Positions 23,925 through 31,762 of a stretch of 64,000 nt of DNA are shown in pieces. A program made the position numbers and the translations under genes. Positions within the stretch are counted from its first letter, which is position 1; each line of letters begins with the position of its first letter. The notes below the pieces were generated by a model, which saw only the letters and a program-made list of their open reading frames with translations, was not told the DNA's origin and did not search any database. Source of the stretch: Streptomyces sp. NBC_01276 (lineage in GTDB: Bacteria > Actinomycetota > Actinomycetes > Streptomycetales > Streptomycetaceae); assembly GCF_041435355.1 (NCBI RefSeq), contig NZ_CP108442.1:62001-126000 (forward strand). Reading direction: 5' to 3'.

Positions 23925-25139
23925 TCACCGGGCGACCGGGTCGAGGAGGAGGTGCGGGGGGCCGGGGAGGGGGCTGCCGAGGCAGGAGTGGAGGGCGGCG
24001 TACGGGGCGGTGTCGCCCGCCAGGACACCGCCGAGCAGCGCTCCCGTGGCTCCGTCCAGGACCAGCTTCGCGTACCGGGCGCCGCCGCGGTCGCTGCGCA
24101 TGAACTCCAGCGCTCCCTCCGTACGGGCGTGGGCGTCGCCGAAGCTGCCCACCTCGACGCCCAGCAGCTTGAGCCGGGTGGACAGGTCGGGATCGGTGAA
24201 GGGCTCCCCCGGGTCGCCGCACAACTGCCGGGCCACCGTCTCCGCCATCCGGTATCCGGGGGCCACCAGGCCGTGGCACCGGCCCTCGACGGCGGCGCAG
24301 TCACCGACGGCCCACACCCGTGGATCCGGGGTCCGGCAGTGGGAGTCGACGAGGAAGCCGCCGCGTTCGCCCGTGGGCAGCCCGGCTCCGGCGGCGAGTT
24401 CGTCGCGCGGCCGGACCCCGGTGGAGAACACCACCAGTTCGGCCTCGATCACCTCTCCGTCGGCGAGGGCCACCGAGGAGACCCGGCCGTCCGGCCCCGC
24501 GTCGACGGACCGCAGTCCGACCCCGCACCGGGGGCGCACGCCGAGCTCTTCGACGAGTCTGCCCAGGACCTTTCCGCCGCCCTCGTCGAGCTGGACCGCC
24601 ATCAGCCACGGTGCGGCTTCCACGACATGGGGGTGCATGCCCAGTGCGGCGAGCGCGCCCGCCGCCTCCAGTCCGAGGAGGCCGCCTCCGACCACCACCG
24701 CGGGCCCTCCGGACCGGGCCCCCGACCGGATCGAGGCCACGTCGTCGACGGTGCGGTACACGTGGCAGCCCGGCAGGTCGGCTCCGGGCACGGGCGGTAC
24801 GAAGGGCCTGGCGCCGGTGGCCAGCACCAGTGCGTCGTAGCGGCATTCCGTACCGTCGGCGCAGACCACGGTGCGGGCCGGCCGGTCGAGGCGTACCACC
24901 GGGCTGGAGAGTCTGGCCCGGACCCGGTCGTCGTCCGTGAACGCGGCTCCTTCCAGCGTCAGTTCACCGGGGTCCGTGCCGCGGGCGCAGGAGGACAGGG
25001 CGATCCGGTCGTAGGCGGGCCGGGACTCCTCGGCCAGTACGAGGACCCGCCATCCGTCCGTCCGGTCGCGCTCGCGCACTTCCCTCACCAGCCGGTGGCC
25101 GACCATGCCGTGGCCGACGACGACGAGCACCCGACTCAT
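23925..25139 (-). CDS. Truncated NirB-type FAD-dependent reductase (N-terminal half only)
   Basis: A 404-residue flavoprotein matching the N-terminal FAD/NAD(P)H half of assimilatory nitrite reductase NirB: MSRVLVVVGHGMVGHRLVRE, PAYDRIALSS, LATGARPFVPPVPG, GGGLLGLEAAGALAALGM (NAD-binding) and VWAVGDCAA. NirB is normally about 850 residues, with a BFD-type [2Fe-2S] domain and a sirohaem/4Fe-4S domain after this point; all of that is missing and the frame stops after PGPPHLLLDPVAR. It cannot reduce nitrite by itself. It may still pass electrons to NasA, or be a relic. The start overlaps the upstream reductase stop as ATGA, so it remains in the operon. The truncation point abuts the broken kinase gene. 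Confidence 0.8.
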   Translation of the reverse strand: MSRVLVVVGHGMVGHRLVREVRERDRTDGWRVLVLAEESRPAYDRIALSSCARGTDPGELTLEGAAFTDDDRVRARLSSPVVRLDRPARTVVCADGTECRYDALVLATGARPFVPPVPGADLPGCHVYRTVDDVASIRSGARSGGPAVVVGGGLLGLEAAGALAALGMHPHVVEAAPWLMAVQLDEGGGKVLGRLVEELGVRPRCGVGLRSVDAGPDGRVSSVALADGEVIEAELVVFSTGVRPRDELAAGAGLPTGERGGFLVDSHCRTPDPRVWAVGDCAAVEGRCHGLVAPGYRMAETVARQLCGDPGEPFTDPDLSTRLKLLGVEVGSFGDAHARTEGALEFMRSDRGGARYAKLVLDGATGALLGGVLAGDTAPYAALHSCLGSPLPGPPHLLLDPVAR

Positions 25140-26761
25140 GCCTCCCTCTCCTCCCGCGCCGCCCGGGGCGGTTCGCCTTCGTCCGCCGGCCCCCGCGCAG
25201 CTCCGGCCCCGGTTTCCTCGCGGGCCCACGCGGCGCAGCGTTCCTCCAGCTCGTCCCGGCAGCCGCCGCAGCCGGTGCCGGCCCGGGTGGCGGCCGCGAG
25301 GGAGTCGACGGTACGTGCCCCGGCCCTCCAGGCTTCGGCCAGCGTGTCGCCGGTGACGTTGTTGCAGTGGCACACCACGGCCGTACCGGGTGGTGGACCG
25401 GCCCGGTACGCGGGGGTGTCGCCCAGGAGCAGCGCCAGCCGGTCGGCGGGCACGGGTACGGCCCCCTCGTAGAGCCGCGCCACGTCGGCGGCGGCCCGGC
25501 CGAGCCCGATCAGCTCCGCCCCGGTGAGCCTGCCGCCGGACAGGGACAGCCGCGCGTAGCGGCCCCGGGCGCCGTCGCCGAGTACGACGGTCTCCTCCGC
25601 GCCGTCCGGGGTGCCGACGCGCATGAGGTCCAGTTCCTCCGCCTTCAGGCGCAGCACCCGCCGGCCGGCGGCGGGCCGGGCCGGGCCGCCGGTGAGGAGC
25701 GCCGCCAGGGTCTCGGCCTGGTCCCATGCCGCCGCGAATCCGCCGGTGGGCACCCGTCCGGTCGGTCCGGCGCCGGCGAAGGGGCCGTGCGCGCCGCCGT
25801 CGAGGGACTCGGCGCAGTCGCCGAGGGCGTGGACCCGGACGGCGCTGGTGCGCAGCCGGTCGTCCACGAGGATGCCGGTCCGGACGGCGAGTCCGGCCGC
25901 GCGGGCGAGCCCCACCCGGGGGCGCGCGCCGACGCAGAGCAGGACCTCGTCGGCTTCGACGCGGCCGCCGTCGTCGAGTACCAGGGCTCCCGGTTCGCGG
26001 GCCAGGACGGTTCGGCCGGCCCGGACGTCGATGTCGAGGGTGCGGAGCCGGCCCGTGAGCGTCTCGCCGCCGCGGGCGTCGAGGTGGCGGTCGAGGGGGT
26101 AGGGGCCCCGGTGTACGAGGGTGACCCGCCGGCCTCGGCGGCGCAGGGCGAGGGCCGCCTCGACACCCAGGACGCCGCCGCCGACCACTGCCACCGCCGT
26201 GCCCGTCGCGCCGATCTCGCCGGTCGCGCCCGCCGTGCCGCGCGTGCCGAAGCCGACGCAGTCGGCCAGTGTCCGCAGCGGACGGACCCGGTCCGCGGGC
26301 CGGCCGTCCGGTCCGCGGAGCCAGGGCAGGTCGGGGACCACGGGTGCGGCGCCGGTCGCCAGGACGAGCCGGTCGTACGGGTGGCAGCCCCCGTCGTCGG
26401 TGTGCACCAGGCATCGCTGCCGGTCGAGCCGCACGGCCCGTACGCCGAGCCGCACGACGGTGCCCTGCGGGGGATCCGGCAGCCGCAGGGCGCGTGCGGG
26501 CAGCGAGCCGTCCAGTACGGCCGTCAACAGGGGCCTGTTGTAGGCCGGTTCGGGCTCCGCCCCGATGACGGTGACCGGGCCGTGCGGCCGTTCCCGGCCG
26601 AGGAGTTCGACGAGGCGGTGCGCCGCCGGCCCGTACCCGACGACGAGGAGCCGTCCGGTGTCGGCGCCCCGCCGTCCGGCCGGCCCCGCGGAGGTGATCA
26701 CGGGATTGACCACGGGATTGATCACGGGGGTGGTCGCGGGGGTGGTCATGGTGGTGGTCAC
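25136..26761 (-). CDS. FAD-dependent reductase with BFD-type [2Fe-2S] domain (nitrate reductase electron donor, NasB-like)
   Basis: A 541-residue flavoprotein, the likely NAD(P)H-to-NasA electron donor. After a low-complexity N-terminus (TTPVINPVVNPVITSAG) the FAD domain begins GRLLVVGYGPAAHRLVELLG. The NAD(P)H-binding motif is VAVVGGGVLGVEAALALRRR, and ALGDCAE marks the C-terminal FAD contact. A BFD-like [2Fe-2S] domain follows with CHC at 464-466 and CGGC at 498-501. The GTG start at 26761 overlaps the nasA stop (GTGA); an ATG at 26749 is the alternative. The 3' end overlaps nirB as ATGA. Overlaps on both sides indicate one polycistronic nitrate assimilation operon. Confidence 0.85.
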   Translation of the reverse strand: MTTTMTTPATTPVINPVVNPVITSAGPAGRRGADTGRLLVVGYGPAAHRLVELLGRERPHGPVTVIGAEPEPAYNRPLLTAVLDGSLPARALRLPDPPQGTVVRLGVRAVRLDRQRCLVHTDDGGCHPYDRLVLATGAAPVVPDLPWLRGPDGRPADRVRPLRTLADCVGFGTRGTAGATGEIGATGTAVAVVGGGVLGVEAALALRRRGRRVTLVHRGPYPLDRHLDARGGETLTGRLRTLDIDVRAGRTVLAREPGALVLDDGGRVEADEVLLCVGARPRVGLARAAGLAVRTGILVDDRLRTSAVRVHALGDCAESLDGGAHGPFAGAGPTGRVPTGGFAAAWDQAETLAALLTGGPARPAAGRRVLRLKAEELDLMRVGTPDGAEETVVLGDGARGRYARLSLSGGRLTGAELIGLGRAAADVARLYEGAVPVPADRLALLLGDTPAYRAGPPPGTAVVCHCNNVTGDTLAEAWRAGARTVDSLAAATRAGTGCGGCRDELEERCAAWAREETGAGAARGPADEGEPPRAAREEREA

Positions 26762-28851
26762 GGGGCCGCCTCCAGGCGCACCGCGCACACCTTGAACTCG
26801 GGCATGCCGCTGCGGGGGTCGAGGGCGGCGTGGGTGAACAGGTTGGCCCGTCCGGCAGCCGCGAAGTGGAAGGGCACGAAGACGGTGTCGGTCCGCAGGT
26901 CGGGATCGCAGCGCACCCGTACCACCGCACCGCCACGTGCCGACACGACCCGGGCGCTCTGCCCGTCGGCGAGGCCGGCGCGTGCGGCCGTGTCCGGATG
27001 GACCTGGACGAAGGGCTCCGGGGCGGCCCGGACCAGTTCCTCGACGCGGCGGGTCTGCGCACCGGATTGGTAGTGGGCCAGGATCCGGCCGGTCGTCGCG
27101 TACAGGGGGAAGTCCCGGCAGGGGCGTTCGGCGGCCTCGCGGTGCTCGACGGGCGCGAACCGGGCCCGGCCGTCGGCGTGCGCGAACCGGTCGAGGAACA
27201 GCCGCGGGGTGCTGCCGCCGCCTTCCGGGCAGGGCCAGTACAGGGCCTCGCCCGCGTCGAGGCGGGCGTAGTCGATCCCGGAGTAGTCGGCGGGGGCGCC
27301 CCGGGTGGCCTCGCGGATCTCCTCGAAGACCGTGCGCGGATCGGCGGGGTAGTGCGCGGCGGGCTCGCCGAGGCGTACGGCCAGCTCCCTGATGACCTCC
27401 AGGTCGGGGAGCACCCCCGCGGGTGGGTCGAGCAGCCGGCGCCTGCGCAGTACGCGTCCCTCCAGGCTGGTCAGGGTCCCCTCCTCCTCGGCCCACTGGG
27501 TGACCGGCAGGACCACGTCGGCCGCCAGCGCCGTCTCCGAGGGGACGAAGTCCGCGACCACCAGCAGCTCCAGTGCGGCCAGGCGTTCGGCCACCCGGCC
27601 GGCGTCGGGCGCGGAGACCAGCGGATTGCACCCGGCCACCAGCAGGGCCCGCGGGCCGCCGGGGCTCCCGATGGCGTCGAGGATCTCGTAGGCACCGGGC
27701 CCGGGGGCGGGCAGCCGCTCCGGTGCGACGCCCCAGACGGCGGCGACGTGGGCCCGGTCGGCGGGGTCCGCCAGCGAGCGGTAGCCCGGCAGCTGGTCGG
27801 CCTTCTGGCCCATTTCGCGGCCGCCCTGGCCGTTGCCCTGGCCGGTCAGGGTGCCGAAGCCGCGGCCCGGGCGGCCGGGCAGTCCGAGGGCGAGGGCGAG
27901 GTTGGCGAACGCGGCGACCGTGTCGCTGCCCTTGCTGTGCTGCTCCGCGCCGCGGCCGGTCAGTACGTAGGCACGGCCGGCGCCCGCCAGCATCCGTACG
28001 GCGGCGCGCAGTTCCGCGGCGGGAACTCCGGTGACGGCCTCGACCCGTTCCGGCCACCAGGCACCGGCCCGGGCCCACGTCTCGTCGAAGCCGGCGGTCC
28101 GCTCGGCCACGTACGTCTTGTCGAGCAGTCCCTCGCTGACGGCGAGGTGGAGCAGGCCGAGGGCGAGGGCCAGGTCCGTGCCGGGGACCGGACGCAGGTG
28201 CAGGGCGGCGGTGGCGGCGGTGCGGGTGCGCCGGGGGTCGATGACGATCAGGGCGGGGCGTTCGAGGTGGCGCATCAGGGGCGGCATCGTCTCGGCCGGG
28301 TTTGCTCCGGCGAGCAGGACGACCTCGGCCCCGTCGAGGTCGGTGACGGGGAAGGGCAGGCCCCGGTCGACGCCGAACGCGGCCCGCTGGGCGACGGCTG
28401 CGGCCGCCATGCAGAAGCGGCCGTTGTAGTCGACGCGGCCGGTGCCGAGCGCCAGACGGGCGAACTTGCCCAGGAGGTAGGCCTTCTCGTTGGTGAGTCC
28501 GCCGCCTCCCAGGACGGCGACGGCGTCCGGGCCGTGGGCGGCGCGGATGCGGCGCAGCCGTTCGGCGGTGTGGTCGAGGGCCCGGTTCCAGTCCGTCGCG
28601 GCGAGCCTGCCGGTGGCGTCGCGCAGGAGGGGGGTGGTGAGGCGGTCCGGTGCGGCGAGCAGGGCCCCGGCGGTCCACCCCTTCTGGCAGAGGCTGCCGC
28701 GGTTCACCGGGAAGCCGGGGTCGGGCTCGACCGTGACGGCGCCCCGTGCCGCGCTCATCAGGGTGGCGCACTGGAGGGCGCAGTACGGGCAGTGGGTGGC
28801 CGTCCCGGCCCGGGGGGCGTGCGGGGCCGGGTCGCTCACCGGACCGGTCAC
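26758..28851 (-). CDS. nasA: Assimilatory nitrate reductase, molybdopterin-dependent catalytic subunit
   Basis: A 697-residue cytosolic molybdoenzyme that reduces nitrate to nitrite. The N-terminal [4Fe-4S] ligands are Cys21, Cys24, Cys28 and Cys55 (CPYCALQC and LCQKGW). Molybdopterin domains follow: LGTGRVDYNGRFCMAAAAVA, LLAGANPAETMPPLM, VIDPRRTRTA, GQGNGQGGREMGQKADQLPG (typical of NasA/NarB) and DVVLPVTQWAEEEGT. The C-terminal MopB_CT barrel starts at TTGRILAHYQSGAQTRR. There is no Tat signal, in keeping with the assimilatory type. The reductase is downstream (GTGA overlap). Upstream, 211 bases separate it from a ligand-binding protein gene and contain inverted sequence motifs that may be regulatory. 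Confidence 0.92.
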   Translation of the reverse strand: MTGPVSDPAPHAPRAGTATHCPYCALQCATLMSAARGAVTVEPDPGFPVNRGSLCQKGWTAGALLAAPDRLTTPLLRDATGRLAATDWNRALDHTAERLRRIRAAHGPDAVAVLGGGGLTNEKAYLLGKFARLALGTGRVDYNGRFCMAAAAVAQRAAFGVDRGLPFPVTDLDGAEVVLLAGANPAETMPPLMRHLERPALIVIDPRRTRTAATAALHLRPVPGTDLALALGLLHLAVSEGLLDKTYVAERTAGFDETWARAGAWWPERVEAVTGVPAAELRAAVRMLAGAGRAYVLTGRGAEQHSKGSDTVAAFANLALALGLPGRPGRGFGTLTGQGNGQGGREMGQKADQLPGYRSLADPADRAHVAAVWGVAPERLPAPGPGAYEILDAIGSPGGPRALLVAGCNPLVSAPDAGRVAERLAALELLVVADFVPSETALAADVVLPVTQWAEEEGTLTSLEGRVLRRRRLLDPPAGVLPDLEVIRELAVRLGEPAAHYPADPRTVFEEIREATRGAPADYSGIDYARLDAGEALYWPCPEGGGSTPRLFLDRFAHADGRARFAPVEHREAAERPCRDFPLYATTGRILAHYQSGAQTRRVEELVRAAPEPFVQVHPDTAARAGLADGQSARVVSARGGAVVRVRCDPDLRTDTVFVPFHFAAAGRANLFTHAALDPRSGMPEFKVCAVRLEAAP

Positions 28852-28943
28852 CGGGCCTCAGCCGTTCGAGGGGCCTGGGGGGGCGCAGCAGTGGTGGGGT
28901 GCGCGGCCGGGCCGCGCACGCACGGAACAAACTGGTTCATTTC

Positions 28944-29009
28944 TGGCATATCGAGGCACGGGATTGGCGGTACCCGAGGCAGAGTTTTGATACGCCATCG
29001 GAAATGCCA
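28944..29009 (-). promoter_or_regulatory. Repeated TGGCATATC-like motifs upstream of nasA
   Basis: One TGGCATATC at 28944-28952 faces two reversed copies, GATACGCCA (28989-28997) and GAAATGCCA (29001-29009). The stretch is AT-rich compared with its flanks and lies 93-158 bases before the nasA start. It could be a regulator or promoter region. Confidence 0.45.
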
Positions 29010-29062
29010 AATCCCCGCCAAGCGGGACCGCACGGCGGCCCGGCGGTCCCCTCCGTGGTCCC

Positions 29063-30175
29063 TCAGCCGGTGTGGAGGACCCGGAACCGCGCGGGTTCCG
29101 CCGGATCCCGGTCGACGACCTGGACCGGCGCCCAGGCCCATTGCCAGACGCTGATGTCCGACGTGCGGGAGAACCGGATCCGCCCCCGGGTGCCTTCGAC
29201 CGCGACGTGCGGCCAGGATTCGGCGATGCGCGCCCGGTCCGGGCCGTGGGAGCGCAGCACCTCGGCGAGGACGGTGACCGTGTCGTAGCCCTCGAAGGCG
29301 ACGAAGGAGGGCGCTTCGGCCAGCTGCTCGCGGAGGGCCTTCCCGACCCGTGCGCCGAGTGGGCCCAGACGCTCGGGCAGGTAGCGCAGGAACGGGATCG
29401 CGGCGCCGGCGGAGCCGAGCAGCGTCGCCCATTGCGAGAACTCCGGTTGTCCGGCCGGGGCGCCGATCAGGACGTCGGCGAGGCGCGGGTCGCGGCGGAC
29501 GGACCGGACGATCGGCACGGCCGGCTCCGGGTGGCCGACCAGGAGGAGCAGGGCCGTCGCCCGGTGATCGGCGAGTGCGTCGCACACGGCCCCGGGGGAG
29601 AGCTCGCGCATGTCGAGTCCGATGACGGCGGCGCCGCGGGGAGCGAGGTGGTCCCGCAGGATGCGGGTCCCGGACGCCCAGTAGACACTCGGATCGACCG
29701 CCACGGCGATGCGGCGGTGGCCGGCGGCGAGGAGGAAGTCCGCGTAGGTCCGCCAGCCGTGGGACTGCGCCGGGGCGAGGCGCGCGACCCATGGTGTCGG
29801 CCGTTCGGTGAGCGCGTCGAGTACCGCCGACGAGCAGAGGAACGGCAGGCCGAGGGCGTCGGCCCTGGCAGCGGCCGTGCGGGCGACGACGCTGTGGTAC
29901 TCCCCCGCCACGGCGGCCACGCCCAGGCGGTCCAGTTCGTCGACGGCCGCCGCGGCCCTCCGCGGATCGGCCGCGGTGTCCCGGACCACCAGTTCCAGCG
30001 GGCTTCCGGAGATGCCGCCGGTGTCGTTGACCTCGCGCACGGCCAGTTCGAGTCCGGCGAGCAGGTGCCGCCCCGCCTCCACCCAGCCGGGCCGGGTCAG
30101 CGGAACGAGGGCGCCGATGCGGACGGGTGGTCCGTCCGTCCGTACCGCCGCGGAAGGCGATGGGGGCGTGTTCAT
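29063..30175 (-). CDS. Periplasmic-binding-protein-like ligand sensor without signal peptide
   Basis: A 370-residue protein with the type I periplasmic-binding (Leu/Ile/Val, AmiC/UrtA-like) fold: IGALVPLTRPGWVEAGRHLL, LELAVREVNDTGGISGSPLE, an early VVRDTAADPRRAAAAVDEL strand-helix, and FVAFEGYDTVTVLAEVLRS near the C-terminus. There is no signal peptide or lipobox (the N-terminus is MNTPPSPSAAVRTDGPP) and no permease or ATPase gene nearby, so it probably works in the cytosol, as AmiC does in amide sensing. It is upstream of nasA on the same strand, which suggests sensing of a nitrogen compound (inference). GGGAGACACC precedes the ATG. Confidence 0.75.
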   Translation of the reverse strand: MNTPPSPSAAVRTDGPPVRIGALVPLTRPGWVEAGRHLLAGLELAVREVNDTGGISGSPLELVVRDTAADPRRAAAAVDELDRLGVAAVAGEYHSVVARTAAARADALGLPFLCSSAVLDALTERPTPWVARLAPAQSHGWRTYADFLLAAGHRRIAVAVDPSVYWASGTRILRDHLAPRGAAVIGLDMRELSPGAVCDALADHRATALLLLVGHPEPAVPIVRSVRRDPRLADVLIGAPAGQPEFSQWATLLGSAGAAIPFLRYLPERLGPLGARVGKALREQLAEAPSFVAFEGYDTVTVLAEVLRSHGPDRARIAESWPHVAVEGTRGRIRFSRTSDISVWQWAWAPVQVVDRDPAEPARFRVLHTG

Positions 30176-30373
30176 GCGGTGGTGTCTCCCTGTGGCGATC
30201 CGGTCGAGGCCACCCGGACCGCAGGATGGCGACGCCCGCGTCGTACGCGTTCCCGTGGACCCGCCCTGCGGGCGCACCCGGGCGACCGTGCGGGCCATTG
30301 CATCCACCGCATCGCCGGGCCGCAACCGATTATCCGGTCGACACGTTGGTCGTGATGGCGTTTGCTGACCGGC

Positions 30374-30913
30374 ATGCCAGAGCTGCGTACCGACCGTCTC
30401 GTACTCCGCCGCTGGCGGGAATCCGACCTCGCACCGTGGGCGGCGATGAACGCCGACCCCGAAGTGCGCGCACACCTGGGAGAACTGCTGACGCGCAAGC
30501 AGAGCGACGCCGTGGTGGCCCGCATGCGGGCGGACTTCGACGCGCGGGGATTCGGCTGGTGGGCACTCGAAGCCCGGGAAACCGGTGAGTTCCTCGGGCG
30601 CGCCGGCCTGGACGCCGTGGACGAGGGCATGCCGTTCGCGGGGGTGGACGTCGGATGGCGGCTGGTGCGCGCGGCGTGGGGAAACGGCTACGCCACCGAG
30701 GCCGCCCGCGCCTGCCTGGCCTTCGGCTTCGAGACCCTCGGGCTGCCGGAGATCATCGCGACGACGACCGTCGGCAACCTGCGTTCCCGGGCGGTGATGC
30801 GCCGCGTCGGGATGACCCGCGATCCGGCTGACGACTTCGAGGATCCGAGCGTGCCCGAGGGGCCGCTCCGCCGCTGTGTGCTGTACCGGACCCGTCCGGC
30901 GGGCAGGCCCTGA
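30374..30913 (+). CDS. GNAT family N-acetyltransferase (RimJ/RimL type)
   Basis: A 179-residue acetyltransferase. It opens MPELRTDRLVLRRWRESDLA, the usual RimJ/RimL-type start. The acetyl-CoA-binding region is around WRLVRAAWGNGYATEAARAC, followed by GLPEIIATTTVGNLRSRAVM and RRVGMTRD. These enzymes acetylate protein N-termini or small amines; the substrate is unknown. I chose 30374 rather than the in-frame ATG at 30362 because it begins at the conserved MxELxTxRL pattern. It is divergent from the ligand-sensor gene with about 200 bases between them. The protein is complete and the motifs are intact. Confidence 0.85.
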   Translation: MPELRTDRLVLRRWRESDLAPWAAMNADPEVRAHLGELLTRKQSDAVVARMRADFDARGFGWWALEARETGEFLGRAGLDAVDEGMPFAGVDVGWRLVRAAWGNGYATEAARACLAFGFETLGLPEIIATTTVGNLRSRAVMRRVGMTRDPADDFEDPSVPEGPLRRCVLYRTRPAGRP

Positions 30914-31043
30914 CGCGCGTCACGACGGAACCGTCAGGCCGCCGCCGTGTCCCCGCTGTTCGCCCACTGACCGGGCCGTATGGGCGCGGAGATGAAGGGG
31001 GGCGGTCCTCCCCGGGGTGAACGCCGGCGCTAGCGTGATCACC

Positions 31044-31739
31044 ATGTACGAGATCAAGGGCGTGAGAGCCACGCCGGGCGGACGGATGAACGTCCGGTTC
31101 CACAGGCACGGCTTCGTCGTCGGACCGGACCGGCGCGCCGGCCGCGTCGCCGAAACACTCTTCGGCGACGGAGCCGGGTGCATCACCGCAGTGGTGCTGC
31201 TCGCGTCGGTGGGGCTGTTCACTCTGCTCCGCAAGAACGGGGCGCCGGAGGCCGCCGTCACGGCCTGCATGTGGGTGTTCATCGTGGCGGTCTGCTACGG
31301 CACGCTCATCGCACTGCTGCACTGGACCGCCGGGGTGGTCGCCAACGTCCTGTTGTTCCTGTTCGTCGTGGTGACGCTCCCGGGGCTGCTGATTCCGGGC
31401 TACCGGCGGACGGTGCTGCGCCGGTGGCGCGGCGGTGGTCCGGAGACCGATCCGGGGTGGGTTCCGGGGACCGCCCTCCTCGGGGTGTGGCATCAAGTGG
31501 ACCCGCAGGGCGGCGTCGTGGTGACGGTCCAGCGGACCGACGGATCCGTCACGGCGTACGTTCCCCCGGCCGACAAGGCCCGCAACCTGTACGACCACTT
31601 CGACACGCTGCTGCGCAACGCCCGCCCGGCCCCGGCTCCCTACCAGCAGCCGGCGGCACACGGCGCTCCGGCGTACCAGCCCTGGCAGGGGAACCCGGGC
31701 CACCGGCCCGGCCACCACCCGGGCCATCCCCACGGCTGA
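31044..31739 (+). CDS. Membrane protein with proline/histidine-rich tail
   Basis: A 231-residue protein. A polar N-terminal domain (MYEIKGVRATPGGRMNVRFH) precedes three membrane segments (CITAVVLLASVGLFTLL, TACMWVFIVAVCYGTLIALL, GVVANVLLFLFVVVTLPGLL). A cytosolic part with a strand-rich region follows (WHQVDPQGGVVVTVQRTDGS), then a Pro/Gln/His-rich tail that ends GHRPGHHPGHPHG. I do not recognise a family. The histidine repeats could bind metal, but they also look like simple low-complexity sequence. The ATG at 31044 is preferred over 31017 because the intervening codons are not conserved in style. It converges with the NAD(P)-binding protein gene. Confidence 0.65.
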   Translation: MYEIKGVRATPGGRMNVRFHRHGFVVGPDRRAGRVAETLFGDGAGCITAVVLLASVGLFTLLRKNGAPEAAVTACMWVFIVAVCYGTLIALLHWTAGVVANVLLFLFVVVTLPGLLIPGYRRTVLRRWRGGGPETDPGWVPGTALLGVWHQVDPQGGVVVTVQRTDGSVTAYVPPADKARNLYDHFDTLLRNARPAPAPYQQPAAHGAPAYQPWQGNPGHRPGHHPGHPHG

Positions 31740-31762
31740 CCCTCGCCCGCCCCGGTAGCCGG

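Noticed and set aside
25136..26761. This frame as nitrite reductase NirB
   Set aside because: It has FAD and [2Fe-2S] BFD domains but no sirohaem region and fits the nitrate reductase electron donor. The NirB-like N-terminus is the next gene.
28852..29062. GlnR box upstream of nasA
   Set aside because: I could not find a convincing GTnAC-n6-GAAAC pair; only the TGGCATATC-like motifs stand out.
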